A DNA stretch of 64,000 bases, taken from the NCBI GenBank assembly GCA_022578605.1, contig MU394056.1:744001-808000 (forward strand), written 5' to 3'. The notes beneath the pieces were generated by a model, which saw only the letters and a program-made list of their open reading frames with translations, was not told where the DNA came from and did not search any database. Positions 10,309 to 21,901 of this stretch are shown in pieces; position 1 is the first letter of the stretch; each line of letters begins with the position of its first letter. Made by a program: the position numbers and the translations under genes. The DNA is from Camillea tinctor (taxonomy: Eukaryota; Ascomycota; Sordariomycetes; Xylariales; Xylariaceae).

Positions 10309-11030
10309 GATTGCGGTTGATGCTCTGTAAGATCTTGAATTCCAAGCTCAGCTTAGAATTCAAGAAGTGGCGGCGATCTTGGTGGGGTTGCAAGTTTGCA
10401 ATAAATAAATCGCAGGCTTCTTTGCTCAAGGGCAAATGCTGCGTTGAATTGAAATAGAAGAAGAGAAATGGACACAATACTCTCAACTATAGTGAGAGTG
10501 ATATGGTCCAGCTGAAGGGTATTATATGATCGTTGGTGGGTTGTGGTGGATTAAATAAAAAAAATCTCTGACTTGGGGGAAATGGAGGGGAGCCCAAGGA
10601 TCTTAAGTTGTTGTAGATTAAGAAAAAAAAAAAAAAAACTTTAGGGTGGGGGGGCAATACAGTCGGAAAAACCTTGCAGCGGGGCACAAACTCACAAACT
10701 TTACAATGTTAGACTTTCAATTGTCCTAGCATTTCTCTTATTCCTTGATTTTGATTGGACAGTAACTACTGCCCTGCCCCCCCTTCTCCCCCTAACAGCG
10801 CATATCTGCGCCCTATACTACCTAACCTAGTACCTTACCTAAACTATATAGTATTCAATGTTAGCATATTAACTCCTTTCCCACCTTATTTCCAGCCGCC
10901 TATCGACTTGAAAATTTGACAATTGGAAAGGTTTCTTGTCAAGTGGCGAAGCATCTTGCTCACCTCACACGACTTTGTTTGATAAGGTGCTAGATTTCCC
11001 TCGTCATTCTCATTTTCATTCTCATTCACC
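10309..11030. other. Divergent promoter region, eIF4A / F-box-JmjC
   Basis: No gene. The stretch contains a poly-A run near 10622-10638, C/T tracts near 10775-10795, and TACCTAACC/CTAACCTAG motifs near 10820. It probably serves as the promoter for both flanking genes. Confidence 0.5.
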
Positions 11031-12859
11031 ATGTTGATTTCAAAAGATGTTGGCTGCGCAGGGGGCAGCAGAAATGCGAGTATTATAGGGGATTTCAATG
11101 AATCGGAAAACTTAGAAACAGCCACGATGGCAGACTCTATCCCAGCCCATCCCCTCGGTGTGAAGCCTCTTGGCAACCAATATTTCGCATCAGGAAGTAC
11201 TGCTCGCGAGTTCCTGGGTCCTATGGCTCGGTTGCCAGATGAGATGGTCTTACACCTGCTCGAATACCTTGATACAGACTCACTAAGAGACCTTGGATTT
11301 ACTTGCCGTTTTCTCTACGCTTTGAGCCAATTAGATGATTTGTGGAAAACATTATTTCTTGAGTGAGTCAATTTGTTGTCCATGAGATATGAGTTATAGA
11401 TCGAGGCTTTTTATGTACCCAAGTCGTTTGGCTCAAACCGAGCCGTGAGTCATACTTTATTGGCTAGAATGAATGCCATTCATTCATCTCTTCCACCCCT
11501 TCCACCCCTTCCACCCCTTTTCTCACATTATGCTGGAAGGAACTGCACTAGGACTCTACTAGTATTGGTTTGTACTAGGGTCATGGCTGACTCACCTATA
11601 GATCACAGAATCCGAGTACTAATATGCCCGCGTGGAAGGGCTCCTGGAGAAGCACTCACCTAAAAATCCCCTCTAGTAAGCAGGCTAGAATCGACTGCAG
11701 CAATGTCTATTCGGATGTGGTGCACCGCCCATTTGTCTGTGCCCATATCGCTCTTGGGAAATACATAACTAGCATTCCCAAGAGCAACGAGATTAGTCGC
11801 CTGGACTCGCTCACTTATGACGAGTTCGCTCGGGACTGGAGCAACACGCCCTTCATCTTGACTCAATGCATAAAATCATGGCCAGTATGTCATGATTGGA
11901 GCATCGAGGAGTTGGGTAGGAAATACCCGGATGTTCGATTCCGAGCTGAGGCGGTAGATTGGCCATTTTCGACGTATCAGGATTATATGTCCAATAGTGA
12001 CGACGAGAGCCCCCTCTACCTATTCGATCGAGGCTTCGCGGAGAAGATGAGCATCGAGGTTGGGCGCAGCGAGGGATCTGTTTACTCGCCGCCGGAGTGT
12101 TTTGGTCCTGACTTGTTCGAAATACTCCACAGTGAGGTAGGTTACGCAACCATCTATTCATCCATCCATCCATCAAAGATTCGAAGAGAGAATCGTGATT
12201 CATAGAGTATATTTTAGAGACCTGCCCACCGATGGCTTATTGTTGGGCCGAAACGCAGCGGCTCAACTTTCCACAAAGATCCCAATGCAACGAGTGCTTG
12301 GAATGCCGTCATCCAAGGATCGAAATATTGGATCATGTTTCCTTCGACCGCGCAAGTCCCCGGTGTGTATGTTTCCAAGGATAGCAGCGAGGTTACTAGT
12401 CCTCTCAGCATCGCTGAATGGCTCCTCGAGTTTCATGCAGAGGCCCGGTCCATGCCTGGGTGCATCGAAGGTGTTTGCAAAGCAGGTGAGATACTGCACG
12501 TACCCAGTGGCTGGTGGCATCTCGTTGTCAATCTAGAAGCTGGCATAGCCCTCACGCAGAATTTTGTACCCAAATCACACCTGGTCAATGTTCTTTCTTT
12601 TCTCAAAGACAAGCCAGATCAGGTGACAGGATTTAAGAAGAGCATTGAATGTCCTTACGATCTATTTGTAGAGCGACTCAGAGACAGATACCCAGAACTG
12701 CTAGATGAAGCGCTTGAGGAGATAAACCGGAAGAACCGGACCAAGAAACGAAAGTGGGAGGAGGCGGTTGGGAGCAAAGACCAAGCAGAAGACGGAGGAA
12801 ATGGTGGTGGTTTCAGTTTCGGGTTTGGTTTCGCAGATGAAGATGAGGAGATACCTTAG
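11031..12859 (+). CDS. F-box and JmjC domain protein (JMJD6-like hydroxylase/demethylase family)
   Basis: Three exons (11031-11362, 11602-12136, 12218-12859) give 502 aa. An F-box lies at about residues 65-110 (ARLPDEMVLHLLEYLDTDSLRDLGFTCR). The segment WKGSWRSTHL follows, then the cupin: RWLIVGPKRSGSTFHKDPN carries the Fe(II)-binding His308-x-Asp310, and LHVPSGWWHLVVN the distal His390. All three metal ligands are present, so 2-oxoglutarate oxygenase activity is likely. The C-terminus is basic, then Gly/Phe-rich and acidic. F-box plus JmjC suggests an SCF link, but the substrate is unknown. Intron 1 (239 nt) is placed at GA|GTGAGT...CTATAG because this alone gives an open continuous frame. 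A second ATG at 11127 (MADSIPAHPLG) may be the true start. Confidence 0.88.
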
Positions 12860-14659
12860 AACCGTAGAACAAGTATTCCCTACATTGCACTTGCATACTG
12901 TAAAGGATGACAAGGCATGATTTATACCACGTTCAAACTAGACCTAGACCTATCCATCCATGTGGCATCCATGCGACGGCCCGTGGGGTTTTGTTCGGAA
13001 ATGATCGGACCGGCCGACAGGGTATTTCAATGGATGTTGAGACTTCAGTACTTCTTAAGGCTCAACATGACGGTACTTCCTAATCTCCAGCATTAGTGTA
13101 TGTAGGTTATATACATATATAGTAACCTACCTAGTAACTGACATACTAGTACTACTAGATACGTACCTACATAATCAGCATTACTAAGTGGTAGCAGAAG
13201 GTAAGGTAGGAGATAGCGTGAGCTTGTGATTATGAATTGGGGACAGTACAAGTAAGTACATACATAGACTGGTGTTAAGCCCGCTTCCGGAAGAGACCTT
13301 TGCAGCAGACAGTACATTGTACACACCTCATCCATGTATCAGCTTAGTAGGCATGTACTGTACATATCACACTGTCTCATTGTTGTGTAAGCTTAGTTAT
13401 AGAATTCTTCTTTCGGTAGAGTTCTAGACCTACCTAAGCTTTCGGTGTATGAAAATGCTTATAGTGGTATTTTTATTTCTTCCTTGTATACATGGGGAGG
13501 CAGAGAGAGTAAGAAAGAGAAGAGAAGAAAAAAAAAAGAACAGAGAGCAAGTTCAGATGAGGCGTCGGTCGTTGGGCGCGTCGACTTGCATATGCTTACC
13601 TGCGTACGTACAATACATACTACTACCTATACTACATAAGTAGTATGTACGAAGCTGCGAAGGTAACCCGAGACCTTTAGCACAAAAGCCCATCAGATAG
13701 TATCATGTACGCAGGGTACGGAGTAAAAGTACAGAGTACAGGAGGAAGGTGATTGGTGGAGGTTTGGGGACAATGTACCTGATACATGACAGAAGGTAAA
13801 AGAAGCAGAAAAAAGCCCCTAACCTAACTATGTATGTACATAGAGGCAGCCGGTTTTAATATTAGCTAGTGGTCCGGCCCCCCACCCCTCGATTTGCATA
13901 CCTACCATCCCCATCTCATCCTCCCACTTCTCCCTAACCTTACAACACTTAACCACCTGCTACCCTGCCCTACCCTGCCCTCTCCCGCCCCCCTCTGTAC
14001 CCAGCGAAGCTCTACTCTGAAGCATCACCGTATACTATAGTATACTGACCTATAGCCTACATAGTAGTGTACACTACGCTACACTACAGTACTGTACCTA
14101 CATTTATCTAGTATTGGTAGTACGGGGAAGTACGGATTACAGGAGCTGAACCCCCGACGAGGCTTCTGATTCACCCTCTTCCACTGCAACCGCAACCGCA
14201 AGTCCACGTCTTCTTCCTCTCTTTCTTTTTCTTCTTCTTCTTCTTCCTTCTTTGCCCTGCACACATTTTCTTCCTCCCCTTCTCTCAACACAACAATTCC
14301 CCGTCTCACAGCATTTGCACCATGCAAGTAGTCGCCTATTACCTGTGGCACGTATCATTTAGTTAACACGCCGCCCCTTTCGCGCTCTTCGCGCTCGTCT
14401 TTTCTTCTTTTCTTTTTCTCCCCCTTCTTCTTCTTCCCTGTCTTCCTCTGTCTCTCTGCTTTTCTGTCTTGTTAATTCATACTACAATAAATGCTTCCTT
14501 GACGTCAGCTTGTCTTGTAAAAACGGGAAACCTCCCTTACAAGGTATGAATACTAGAAGGTTCCTCCTCAGCGTTCCGCGTTGCCCTATCTTTCTTCTTT
14601 CTTACTAGAATTGGCCTTCGATTCCTTACCACCATTAACAGCCTCGAAGCCGCGTAATC
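12860..14659. other. 1.8-kb intergenic region
   Basis: No gene. It is rich in GTAC/CTAC/TACCTA words and small palindromes, including the perfect 16-mer GTATACTATAGTATAC at 14030-14045 and an ACTACTxxAGTAGT inverted repeat near 13617-13650. From about 14200 to 14480 it becomes strongly pyrimidine-rich (CTTCTTCTTC), as expected for the promoter and 5' leader of the next gene. The minus-strand frame at 14079-14351 is the complement of this tract and is not coding. Confidence 0.5.
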
Positions 14660-16971
14660 ATGGTCTCGGACGAGACGTACGAGATCTGTCTACCTGTTCT
14701 ACAGGACCCAGATCTCGAGGATGACGATAAAACGGATAAACTAGAAGAGGTGCTGAAAAAGGAGACCACCTTGGCCGGCACCGCCCTTGAGAATGCTATA
14801 TTAGACGCCCTATGGCGGTACCGTGAAAGCGGCGGTAGTGCTTCCTCGCCTCCTCCGATCCGACAGACGATCCTTCGCCGACCATCTCCAGCCTCTTGGC
14901 GGGGTTCTGCCACGCCTCTATCCGGCTCCCCTCGCCTGGGAGTCAGCCCGCTGGCACCTCCGGGTTTTATTCCTACCACTCTCGCTAGGACCAAGTCCTC
15001 GACTGTCTCCCCCTTCTCATCCCCACGCCCGTCTCCCCGCTTGGCCTTCGCCGCACCCGCCATTCCCCACAGCCCGAACCTGAATGCCTACGAGTTTGCC
15101 AATGACCCGAGTCCGGCGCAAGAAATATTCGGTGATTTCCAGACGGAAAATGTTGACTGGCTAGTGAGCGATGATGCGCTCAGTATTGCTTCTTCGGTGG
15201 GCACATCGAGTGGCCTGAATGCGGCTGCGCCCGAATATGTATCTACTCAGCAACTGGATATGACTCCCTACGACATGCTCCGGTCGATACTCGGTCCCTC
15301 CAAGACAGACGAGGAGATCGAGGCTGCTCTGTCCAGTCACGGCTATGATCTAAGCGCGACGATCGCTTCTATAATGGAGTCTCAAGGCCAGGATGCAACC
15401 AATGCCACCGGGCTGACACCTGAGACCAAAAGTGTGCTCATTGGCAAGTCCATGACGCCGGACGGGAAACCTAGCACCCCGTCAGCCCAGCAGAAGGCGG
15501 GTATCATCTGCAAGTTCTATCTCTCGACTGGTCAATGTCTTCGGGCAGATTGTCGATTCAGTCACGATCTTAGTAATCATATATGCAAGTAAGTCCTACG
15601 CCATCTTAGCCCACATAGCTTCCGTTGATCCTAACGTCTGTCAGATACTGGGTTATGGGTAATTGCCTGGCTGGTGAAACGTGCATTTTCTCTCATGATC
15701 CGGCACATCTCATGAACCGCCTCAACGTGGATGGCAGCAGTACACCGCCACCCAAGAACTCAACCCTTCAAGTCCAGGACATGAACTCGTTCCCGGCCTT
15801 GCGCCCTGGGACACCGGAGCTCAATCCCTATGCTGCGAGCTTTAACTACTCGGGTTCTACCCTCACCCCACCTCCAGGTCTGAAACCTATGCATGCATAT
15901 GCAGGGAGTGACCGATCCCAGCCTCGATCCCGTCCAGGGAGCCGACATCAGGCAAAAGAAGGTCTGAGCGCACCGTCCATTGATGATAACGATGCCTTTC
16001 CTTCTCTTGGATCGGCCGCCTCTACCAAGCCCAGCAAGAAACATCACGGTAAACGTGGGGGCCATGGACATGGCCACAAGGAGAATGCGACTCCTAGTTC
16101 CCTGGCCGACATTGTCAAGATGTCCCCATCCCCTGGGCCGGGATCTAGTAGACAGGATTCGAAGAAGATAGGACGAAATGGAAGTGCCACGAGCATTAGA
16201 AACGGGGAGAACAGCGCTGCCGCGCAGGCCATCCCCATGCCCAAACATATTCCGTGGCTAGAAACTGGGGACAAGGCCAATAAGGGCTATCTCAAGGCTC
16301 GTCAGGAGGCTATCAAGCACGGTGGCCTCCGCAATAAATTTCTACAGAGGTAAGTTCACCCCTGTGTATAACTCTCAGCGCTCGGACATTGACGAGGACC
16401 TAGTGCCGCACAAGCATGGAACCGGAATGATGCTCGGGCAGCAAAGGCTCTAAGCCTTCGAGGCCAAAGTGAGAACGATCTCATGCGGAAAGCACATCGT
16501 GAGGCAGCACGCGAGCTATATGAGGAGCGGAACAAACACAACAACGGACCTAGCTCGGAAATTTACGTAGACCTCCACGGGCTTCACCCGGAAGAAGCAG
16601 TTGAATACCTCGAGAGAGTGTTGTTGGACAATAGCAAGGAAAGCAAGCCTGTATATGCCATCACGGGTACCGGCCACCACAGCAAGAATGGCAAGGACAA
16701 GGTGGGCAAGGCTATTCGGAATTTTTTGAATGAGTGGAGGTATGCGTACCGGGAATTCTCCGTCCCTGGAGATCGTAATAGCATGGGCGGGATTCTCGGG
16801 ATCGATGCTAGAAGTTGGGATAAGTCGCTGGCAAAGGATGGCTCGAAGGACAAGACAGAAGCCAAAGAGGATGTCGATATTCTCAGCCAGGGTGTCGAGA
16901 TTGGGGACGGCAAGGTCCGACTGCTTGTGCGAGATCCTCCGAAGGGACCAAGTGGAAATAGAAGCCGGTGA
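14660..16971 (+). CDS. CCCH zinc-finger and SMR domain RNA-binding protein
   Basis: Three exons (14660-15588, 15645-16349, 16404-16971) give 733 aa; introns are 56 and 54 nt. The N-terminus is helical (ETYEICLPVLQDPDLEDDDKTDKLEEVL), followed by a Ser/Pro-rich linker. A UBA/CUE-like segment lies at about residues 210-240 (YDMLRSILGPSKTDEEIEAAL). Two CCCH fingers follow at about 285-330: CKFYLSTGQCLRADCRFSH and CKYWVMGNCLAGETCIFSH; intron 1 falls between them. The middle is disordered. The C-terminus has an SMR domain with IYVDLHGLHPEEAVEYLE and the motif TGTGHHSKNGKDKVGKAI (LDxHG- and TGxGxHS-like motifs of SMR nucleases). A role in mRNA turnover or ribosome-associated quality control is inferred from the domains, similar to N4BP2/Cue2-type proteins. 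Confidence 0.92.
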
Positions 16972-19535
16972 CGGGCAGGTAGAGCTTAAATCAATAAAGA
17001 AGTAAAGTTTAGCGTAAACTGATCGCTCCCGCTGATATGGATATTGATATGTTGACTTAGGTTAGGGCCTCTTCCTTTACAGATTTACTCCCCACAGTAT
17101 ATAATAGACTAGTTGTAAGGTTCGGTACGCAAAACTGAAGAACCGAATACAAACTCGAATTACAAATAGGTAAGGCGATGGACATAGACAGGTTGTAGCT
17201 ATGATAAAGTGCTTCTGCTATTATGAATGTAGTATATCCGTGAAAATGACTATGGAAAAGAGTCGCTACCATAAATGGCCCTTACGAGATTCTGTAAATA
17301 GGAGGAAGAAGTCACAAAAAACAGAAAACTACTAGATGTCTATTTCATATATTTACGTGCTACCAGGTAAGAAACGGCACAGGGAGGGGGGGGGGGGGGG
17401 GGGGGGTGATATGAAGATAGGCTGCTTGCTCAGCGATACGTACCGTTTTTCTTTGTCAACTGCCACTTGAACGAGTTGACCATTAGACACACCCAGATTG
17501 TACAGCTCGCTGTAAGGAGGCCCCCTCCCCTAGTATCTACTTAGCAATAGGATGAGATGAGATGAGATGAAACATATGTTTAGACTTGAAGTCTCCTTCC
17601 AGCTTTGAAGGTGAATTCTTTTCCATCCCCTTACCCTCTTTAATTTCTTTCTTTCTCATAACGGTGACTCCTTAGTTTGATTGTGAAGTCTTGAAAGGAC
17701 AGGGAGACTCTACCTTTTTAATTACTAACAACGACATAGGTCCCCCAATCTACTCTTTTTGCCTATCATGACATAAACCCCCCTTTCCCTCCCTTCGCTA
17801 TAGGGAAAGATACTGCGGGGCTGGCAGGTAAATGGTATACTAGATTTGTTGTCTTTTCTATGTCGATGCTTTTTATTTTGAGGAGAGGGGCTCAAGAATG
17901 GACTCGTACTATTGTTTATAAAGACTTGGGCCTCGCTCGAGAGTCCTTATTGGTGATATATCATATTCATGATTCCGGCCTTGTATTATTAAATACTCAC
18001 TCAAGCTAGTGTCGAATAACATGAAAAACTGTAAAGTACGGCTTAGGTGTGATATGATAGGAGTTAGTAAACATAAAGGTGAAGGTGTTAGGGAGAGAAT
18101 ACTAGATACAGTCAAAGTAAATGATTTCACGGCGATAGTAACTAGTTATCCGACTACACGCCGAGGAAATATCAATCAATGTTTAAGACTATACTTAAGT
18201 AGTAGTTATGGCTGTTGCTGGATATAAAGTATAGTTACAAAGCTGTGACTTTGAGGGCAGCTGCCAAGATGATGTGATGGTAGGGTAGGTTAGTCTGGCA
18301 GCTGTTGGTGATGGGTAATGCCAAGATATTCGATCCCTGCGGGCGCATTAGCGTCATCGGGTTGGAAACACTTGAAACTTGTAAGGATTCAATTCGGGAT
18401 GGTACAGTACTACAATACAAGTCCTAGAGACATCTTACTTTTTTTTTTTTTTTACAACATTGAAGTACGTACTACCTATACAATTTTATATACACAACCA
18501 AATAGCAGATAAATTCTTGTTTATAATCCAAAGATGTATATATGTATATATATTATGATTATTATTTTGGCACAATTACTTTCTGCGACAAATGGCAATA
18601 AGTATAGGGCTAGCTGCAAATGTCGCAGCTGAGATCATCATTGATATAGCCTTGTTCCTATTTATGTAGGTATGCGTTACTACACTATATGTATATAGGT
18701 CCCTGCCTATCCTACCCCATGTAGGTACCCTAGTGTGATCTGTATGTAGCTGCCTGGGCTGTCACTGTTAAGGGTTTAGTGGTTAGTGGTTAGGTATGTA
18801 ACGGTATGTAAGCAGACTTTCAGCCGCTCCCTGCGTCATCCATCAGCTCCTAAACCTACTAACATTGCCTTAAGAGTAATCTTCATCCCACCAACTCCAA
18901 AACTCCAACACTAACATCCAACTCCGCTTCAGAGATTTCGAATATGGACACATTGGGCGGATAGCTGAGATAAGACCAATTCATTTCTACCAGATCAAAT
19001 ACCAAAACCAAAACCAAAACAACCGAAACTACTCACAGGTCCCGTTAAAGTAACGGTCCGATCTAATCCAATCCCACGATAACCCGTTCTGGCTGATCCC
19101 CACGTATAAACGAGAACAGGCTGACCACATCATCATCTTAACCCGTTTATTCATTCCTTATCCCTTGGACCTATACTGCATTATTTGCCTCGGCCGAGCT
19201 GCTCTCCTACGATCTACCTTTCCCCTATATCGACAGGTCCGAGCTTCTTTCCCGCCCATCCGGTGACCTTACACTACTACATAAGACACGGACGCAATAA
19301 TACACTACACACACACACACACATACTTCTTTATATTCCGATTCGCTAGCTGGCGACGGCAGAGCCGCACAGCTTTGACTTACCGACCTCTGAGTCTTAT
19401 CCTCATCTCGTTTTACCACCACCATTACCATCCGCCACTCTGTCACCGCTTGAGATCCTGAAAAGCAAAAGCAAAAGAGAAAATACGACCGAGACGTTTT
19501 AAAGCATAAGCTTGAGAACCCCTCCTCCAAAAAAG
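16972..19535. other. 2.6-kb intergenic region
   Basis: No gene. It contains a 21-nt G homopolymer at 17386-17406, a GATGA tandem near 17550-17568, an AT-rich stretch around 18430-18560, and further GTAGGTA words near 18665-18810. From about 18840 to 19535 comes what looks like the promoter and leader of TVP38, with AACCAAAACC repeats and an ACACACACAC run near 19307-19322. No RNA gene is visible. Confidence 0.5.
17386..17406. repeat. G homopolymer, 21 nt
   Basis: An uninterrupted G run about 410 nt after the CCCH-SMR stop codon, on the sense strand of that gene. Confidence 0.85.
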
Positions 19536-20846
19536 ATGCCGGCAGATTACAACTCCGCCGCTCAAGCCCTCTCCATCGCGACGTCTCCCTCCCTCTCGCC
19601 CAAGTCCTCCCCCCTCCCGTCCCCGTCCCTCGCGCGCTCCCCTCTCACCCCCCAGAGCGACGACCAGGTCCCCGTACCCCCATGGGTGCGGTCGTCCGGC
19701 CCGGGCCGCGGCTCGGGCGGTAGCGGCAGCGGCAGTAGAACCAGCGGCAGCCAGAACGCCCGGCGGCTCTCGACGCCGTACTCGCGCACCCGGCACCTGC
19801 AGCACCACGACGGCACGTTGGCGCAGCGCCTCTCGCAGCGCGGCCTCGCGCTCGCGAACCGCCTGCTGAAGCTGGGCTACAGCCTCTCGCCGGCGCAGCG
19901 CGCGCTCGCCGCCGCCGCCGGCGTCGTGTCCCTCGTGCTGGCCGTGCTGTTCCTCGTGTTCTCGCACCGCATCTTCGCGGCGCTGGCGCCCGCGGCGGCG
20001 GGATGGCGCGCCCTCCCGGGGGGCTGGGTGCTCGTCTTCCTGCTCACGTCGCTGACCGCCTTCCCCCCCATGATCGGCTACAGCACCTGCATCACCATCG
20101 CCGGCTTCGTGTACGGCTTCCCCGGCGGCTGGCCCATCGTCGCCTCCGCCACCGTGGTCGGGTCCACGGGCGCCTTCGTGGCGAGCCGCACCGTGCTGAG
20201 CGCTTACGTGCACCGGCTCGTGGGCGGCGACCGGCGCTTCGTGGCCCTCGGCCAGGTGCTCCGGCACGACGGGCTGCTCATGCTGGCCGCCATCCGGCTG
20301 TGCCCGCTGCCCTTCAGCCTGAGCAACGGCTTCCTCGCCACCATCCCCAGCGTCAGCCCCTGGGGGTTCGCGCTCGCCACCGCGCTCGCCACCCCCAAGC
20401 TGCTCGTCCACATCTTCATCGGCAGCCGCCTCGCCCTCCTCGCCGAGAGCGGCGACGCCATGCCCCTCGGCGACCGCGTCGTCAACTACCTCTCCATGCT
20501 CCTCGGCTTCGCCCTCGGCATCGCCGTCAGCCTCGTCATCTACCGCCGCACCATGGCCCGCGCCAAGGCCATCGCCCGCGAGGACGCCGCCGCCGCCGGC
20601 CTCGCTATCCCCGACGACGACGAAGATGACGATCTGACCTACGCGGACCTGGAGGAGGGCGTGCTGCGCCGGTCTTCGGCCGACAACGACGACGTTGATG
20701 TGGATGAGGACGCCGCGGCGCTTATCATGGACGCCGACGACATCTCGCTGTGGGAGAACGACGTGAATGGGGACGGTGGTGCGTATAGGGACGAGGAGGG
20801 GGAGGATGGGGTGAAGAGGGGTTCTGCTGGTGAGCTGCCGAAATGA
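19536..20846 (+). CDS. TVP38: Tvp38/TMEM64-family Golgi membrane protein
   Basis: A single exon of 436 aa. I start at the ATG in AAAAAGATGCC rather than at the in-frame TTG upstream. The N-terminal ~110 residues are disordered and Ser/Pro/Gly/Arg-rich. The membrane core runs from about residue 125 to 345, with a first hydrophobic helix AAGVVSLVLAVLFLVFS. The SNARE-associated/DedA-like signature follows: FPPMIGYSTCITIAGFVYG, FPGGWPIVASATVVGSTGAF, MLAAIRLCPLPFSLSNGFLA and TPKLLVHIFIGSRLA. The C-terminus is acidic (DDDEDDDLTYADLEEG). The family sits in late Golgi/ER membranes; DedA/VTT proteins act in lipid scrambling or vesicle traffic, and the exact role here is unknown. Third-position GC is very high, unlike several neighbours, which makes long false frames on the opposite strand. 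Confidence 0.93.
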   Translation: MPADYNSAAQALSIATSPSLSPKSSPLPSPSLARSPLTPQSDDQVPVPPWVRSSGPGRGSGGSGSGSRTSGSQNARRLSTPYSRTRHLQHHDGTLAQRLSQRGLALANRLLKLGYSLSPAQRALAAAAGVVSLVLAVLFLVFSHRIFAALAPAAAGWRALPGGWVLVFLLTSLTAFPPMIGYSTCITIAGFVYGFPGGWPIVASATVVGSTGAFVASRTVLSAYVHRLVGGDRRFVALGQVLRHDGLLMLAAIRLCPLPFSLSNGFLATIPSVSPWGFALATALATPKLLVHIFIGSRLALLAESGDAMPLGDRVVNYLSMLLGFALGIAVSLVIYRRTMARAKAIAREDAAAAGLAIPDDDEDDDLTYADLEEGVLRRSSADNDDVDVDEDAAALIMDADDISLWENDVNGDGGAYRDEEGEDGVKRGSAGELPK

Positions 20847-21901
20847 AAGTAAAATAAAATAAAGAAATAAAGAATAAAAATATATATAGAAAATTCAGGG
20901 CATAAATAGCAGAATATAGAAAATAGGTATTTTTTATTTTATTTTGACTTTTTTTGTTATTTAAGCCCCGGTTTGGCGTTCTGATGGCTTGGTTCATGCC
21001 CCCCCCCCCTCCTTAAGCTGAGGAATTTTTGTTCTCCTTTTCTCTTTCCTTATAGATATAAGGGGAAAGGGGAAAAGGTAACGGATAGGGGGTTTAGCTT
21101 ACTTTCAGGTCGGTAGGTTATGTATCATAAATCGTTTTTGAGGGCCTCAAATATCAATCCTTTTATTTATCTTTTTCCCTTGCTAGCTACGATTGATTAT
21201 CTATGATCTCGTAGTTATGACGATGATAAGTTTACTAGGTTATATGAATTCCAAAATAAGGTTTTTTTTTTCGTGTTTGTGTGTGTATATCTTCTCGTAT
21301 AACCTATGGGTTACATGATATGTGTCTTGTATCCCCTCTTCAAAAAAGATATAGGTTACCCCGGATATTGGAGCACCACCAACCAGCCCTCCCAGACCAA
21401 GGTATGAATAATGGGGTATCAAGCCCGGCTTTGCCTTCCCCCTATCTCTCTCTTCCAGGGAGATCATTTTATCCCCCTCCACTCCAAGAAGAAAAAAGAA
21501 AAAAAAGAAGAAGAAAACACTGATGTAGATATCGAAGCAAAGGAAAGGAAGGAGATTAGGGTGATTGATCGTCATAAGCGGCATCCGAATCCATGATAAT
21601 AATCATGACGGTAATAACAATGATAGAAAAATAAAACTACGCTATGTTCGTACAATAATATTCGTAAGTCTGTCATACCCCTTATCCATAACTCCAATTC
21701 AAAGAGCGCAAGCGGCTGTTTTATAGAAACCCCGGATCTTCCAAAAGAAAAATGTTGATGTCGCCATGAGGATATTCTACGGTATTAATGGGACCCCGTA
21801 GTCTATCTAGTTAGTTCCACCTTGGTCATAATCGTATATCGAGAAAGAAAGAAAAAAAAAGAAAAACCTCAAGGACGCCTTGCAAATTTTACTTAGAAAC
21901 T
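20847..21901. other. Intergenic region between convergent genes
   Basis: This is the 3' region of TVP38 and of the minus-strand Cys-Pro protein. AATAAA-rich sequence right after the TVP38 stop (20849-20890) is a likely polyadenylation area. Elsewhere it is AT-rich with short homopolymers (C run near 21001-21009, T run near 21262). No gene is visible. Confidence 0.5.

Noticed and set aside
19443..20411. A 322-codon minus-strand frame
   Set aside because: Antisense shadow of the GC-rich TVP38 gene, with Glu/Gly/Arg repeats and no domain.
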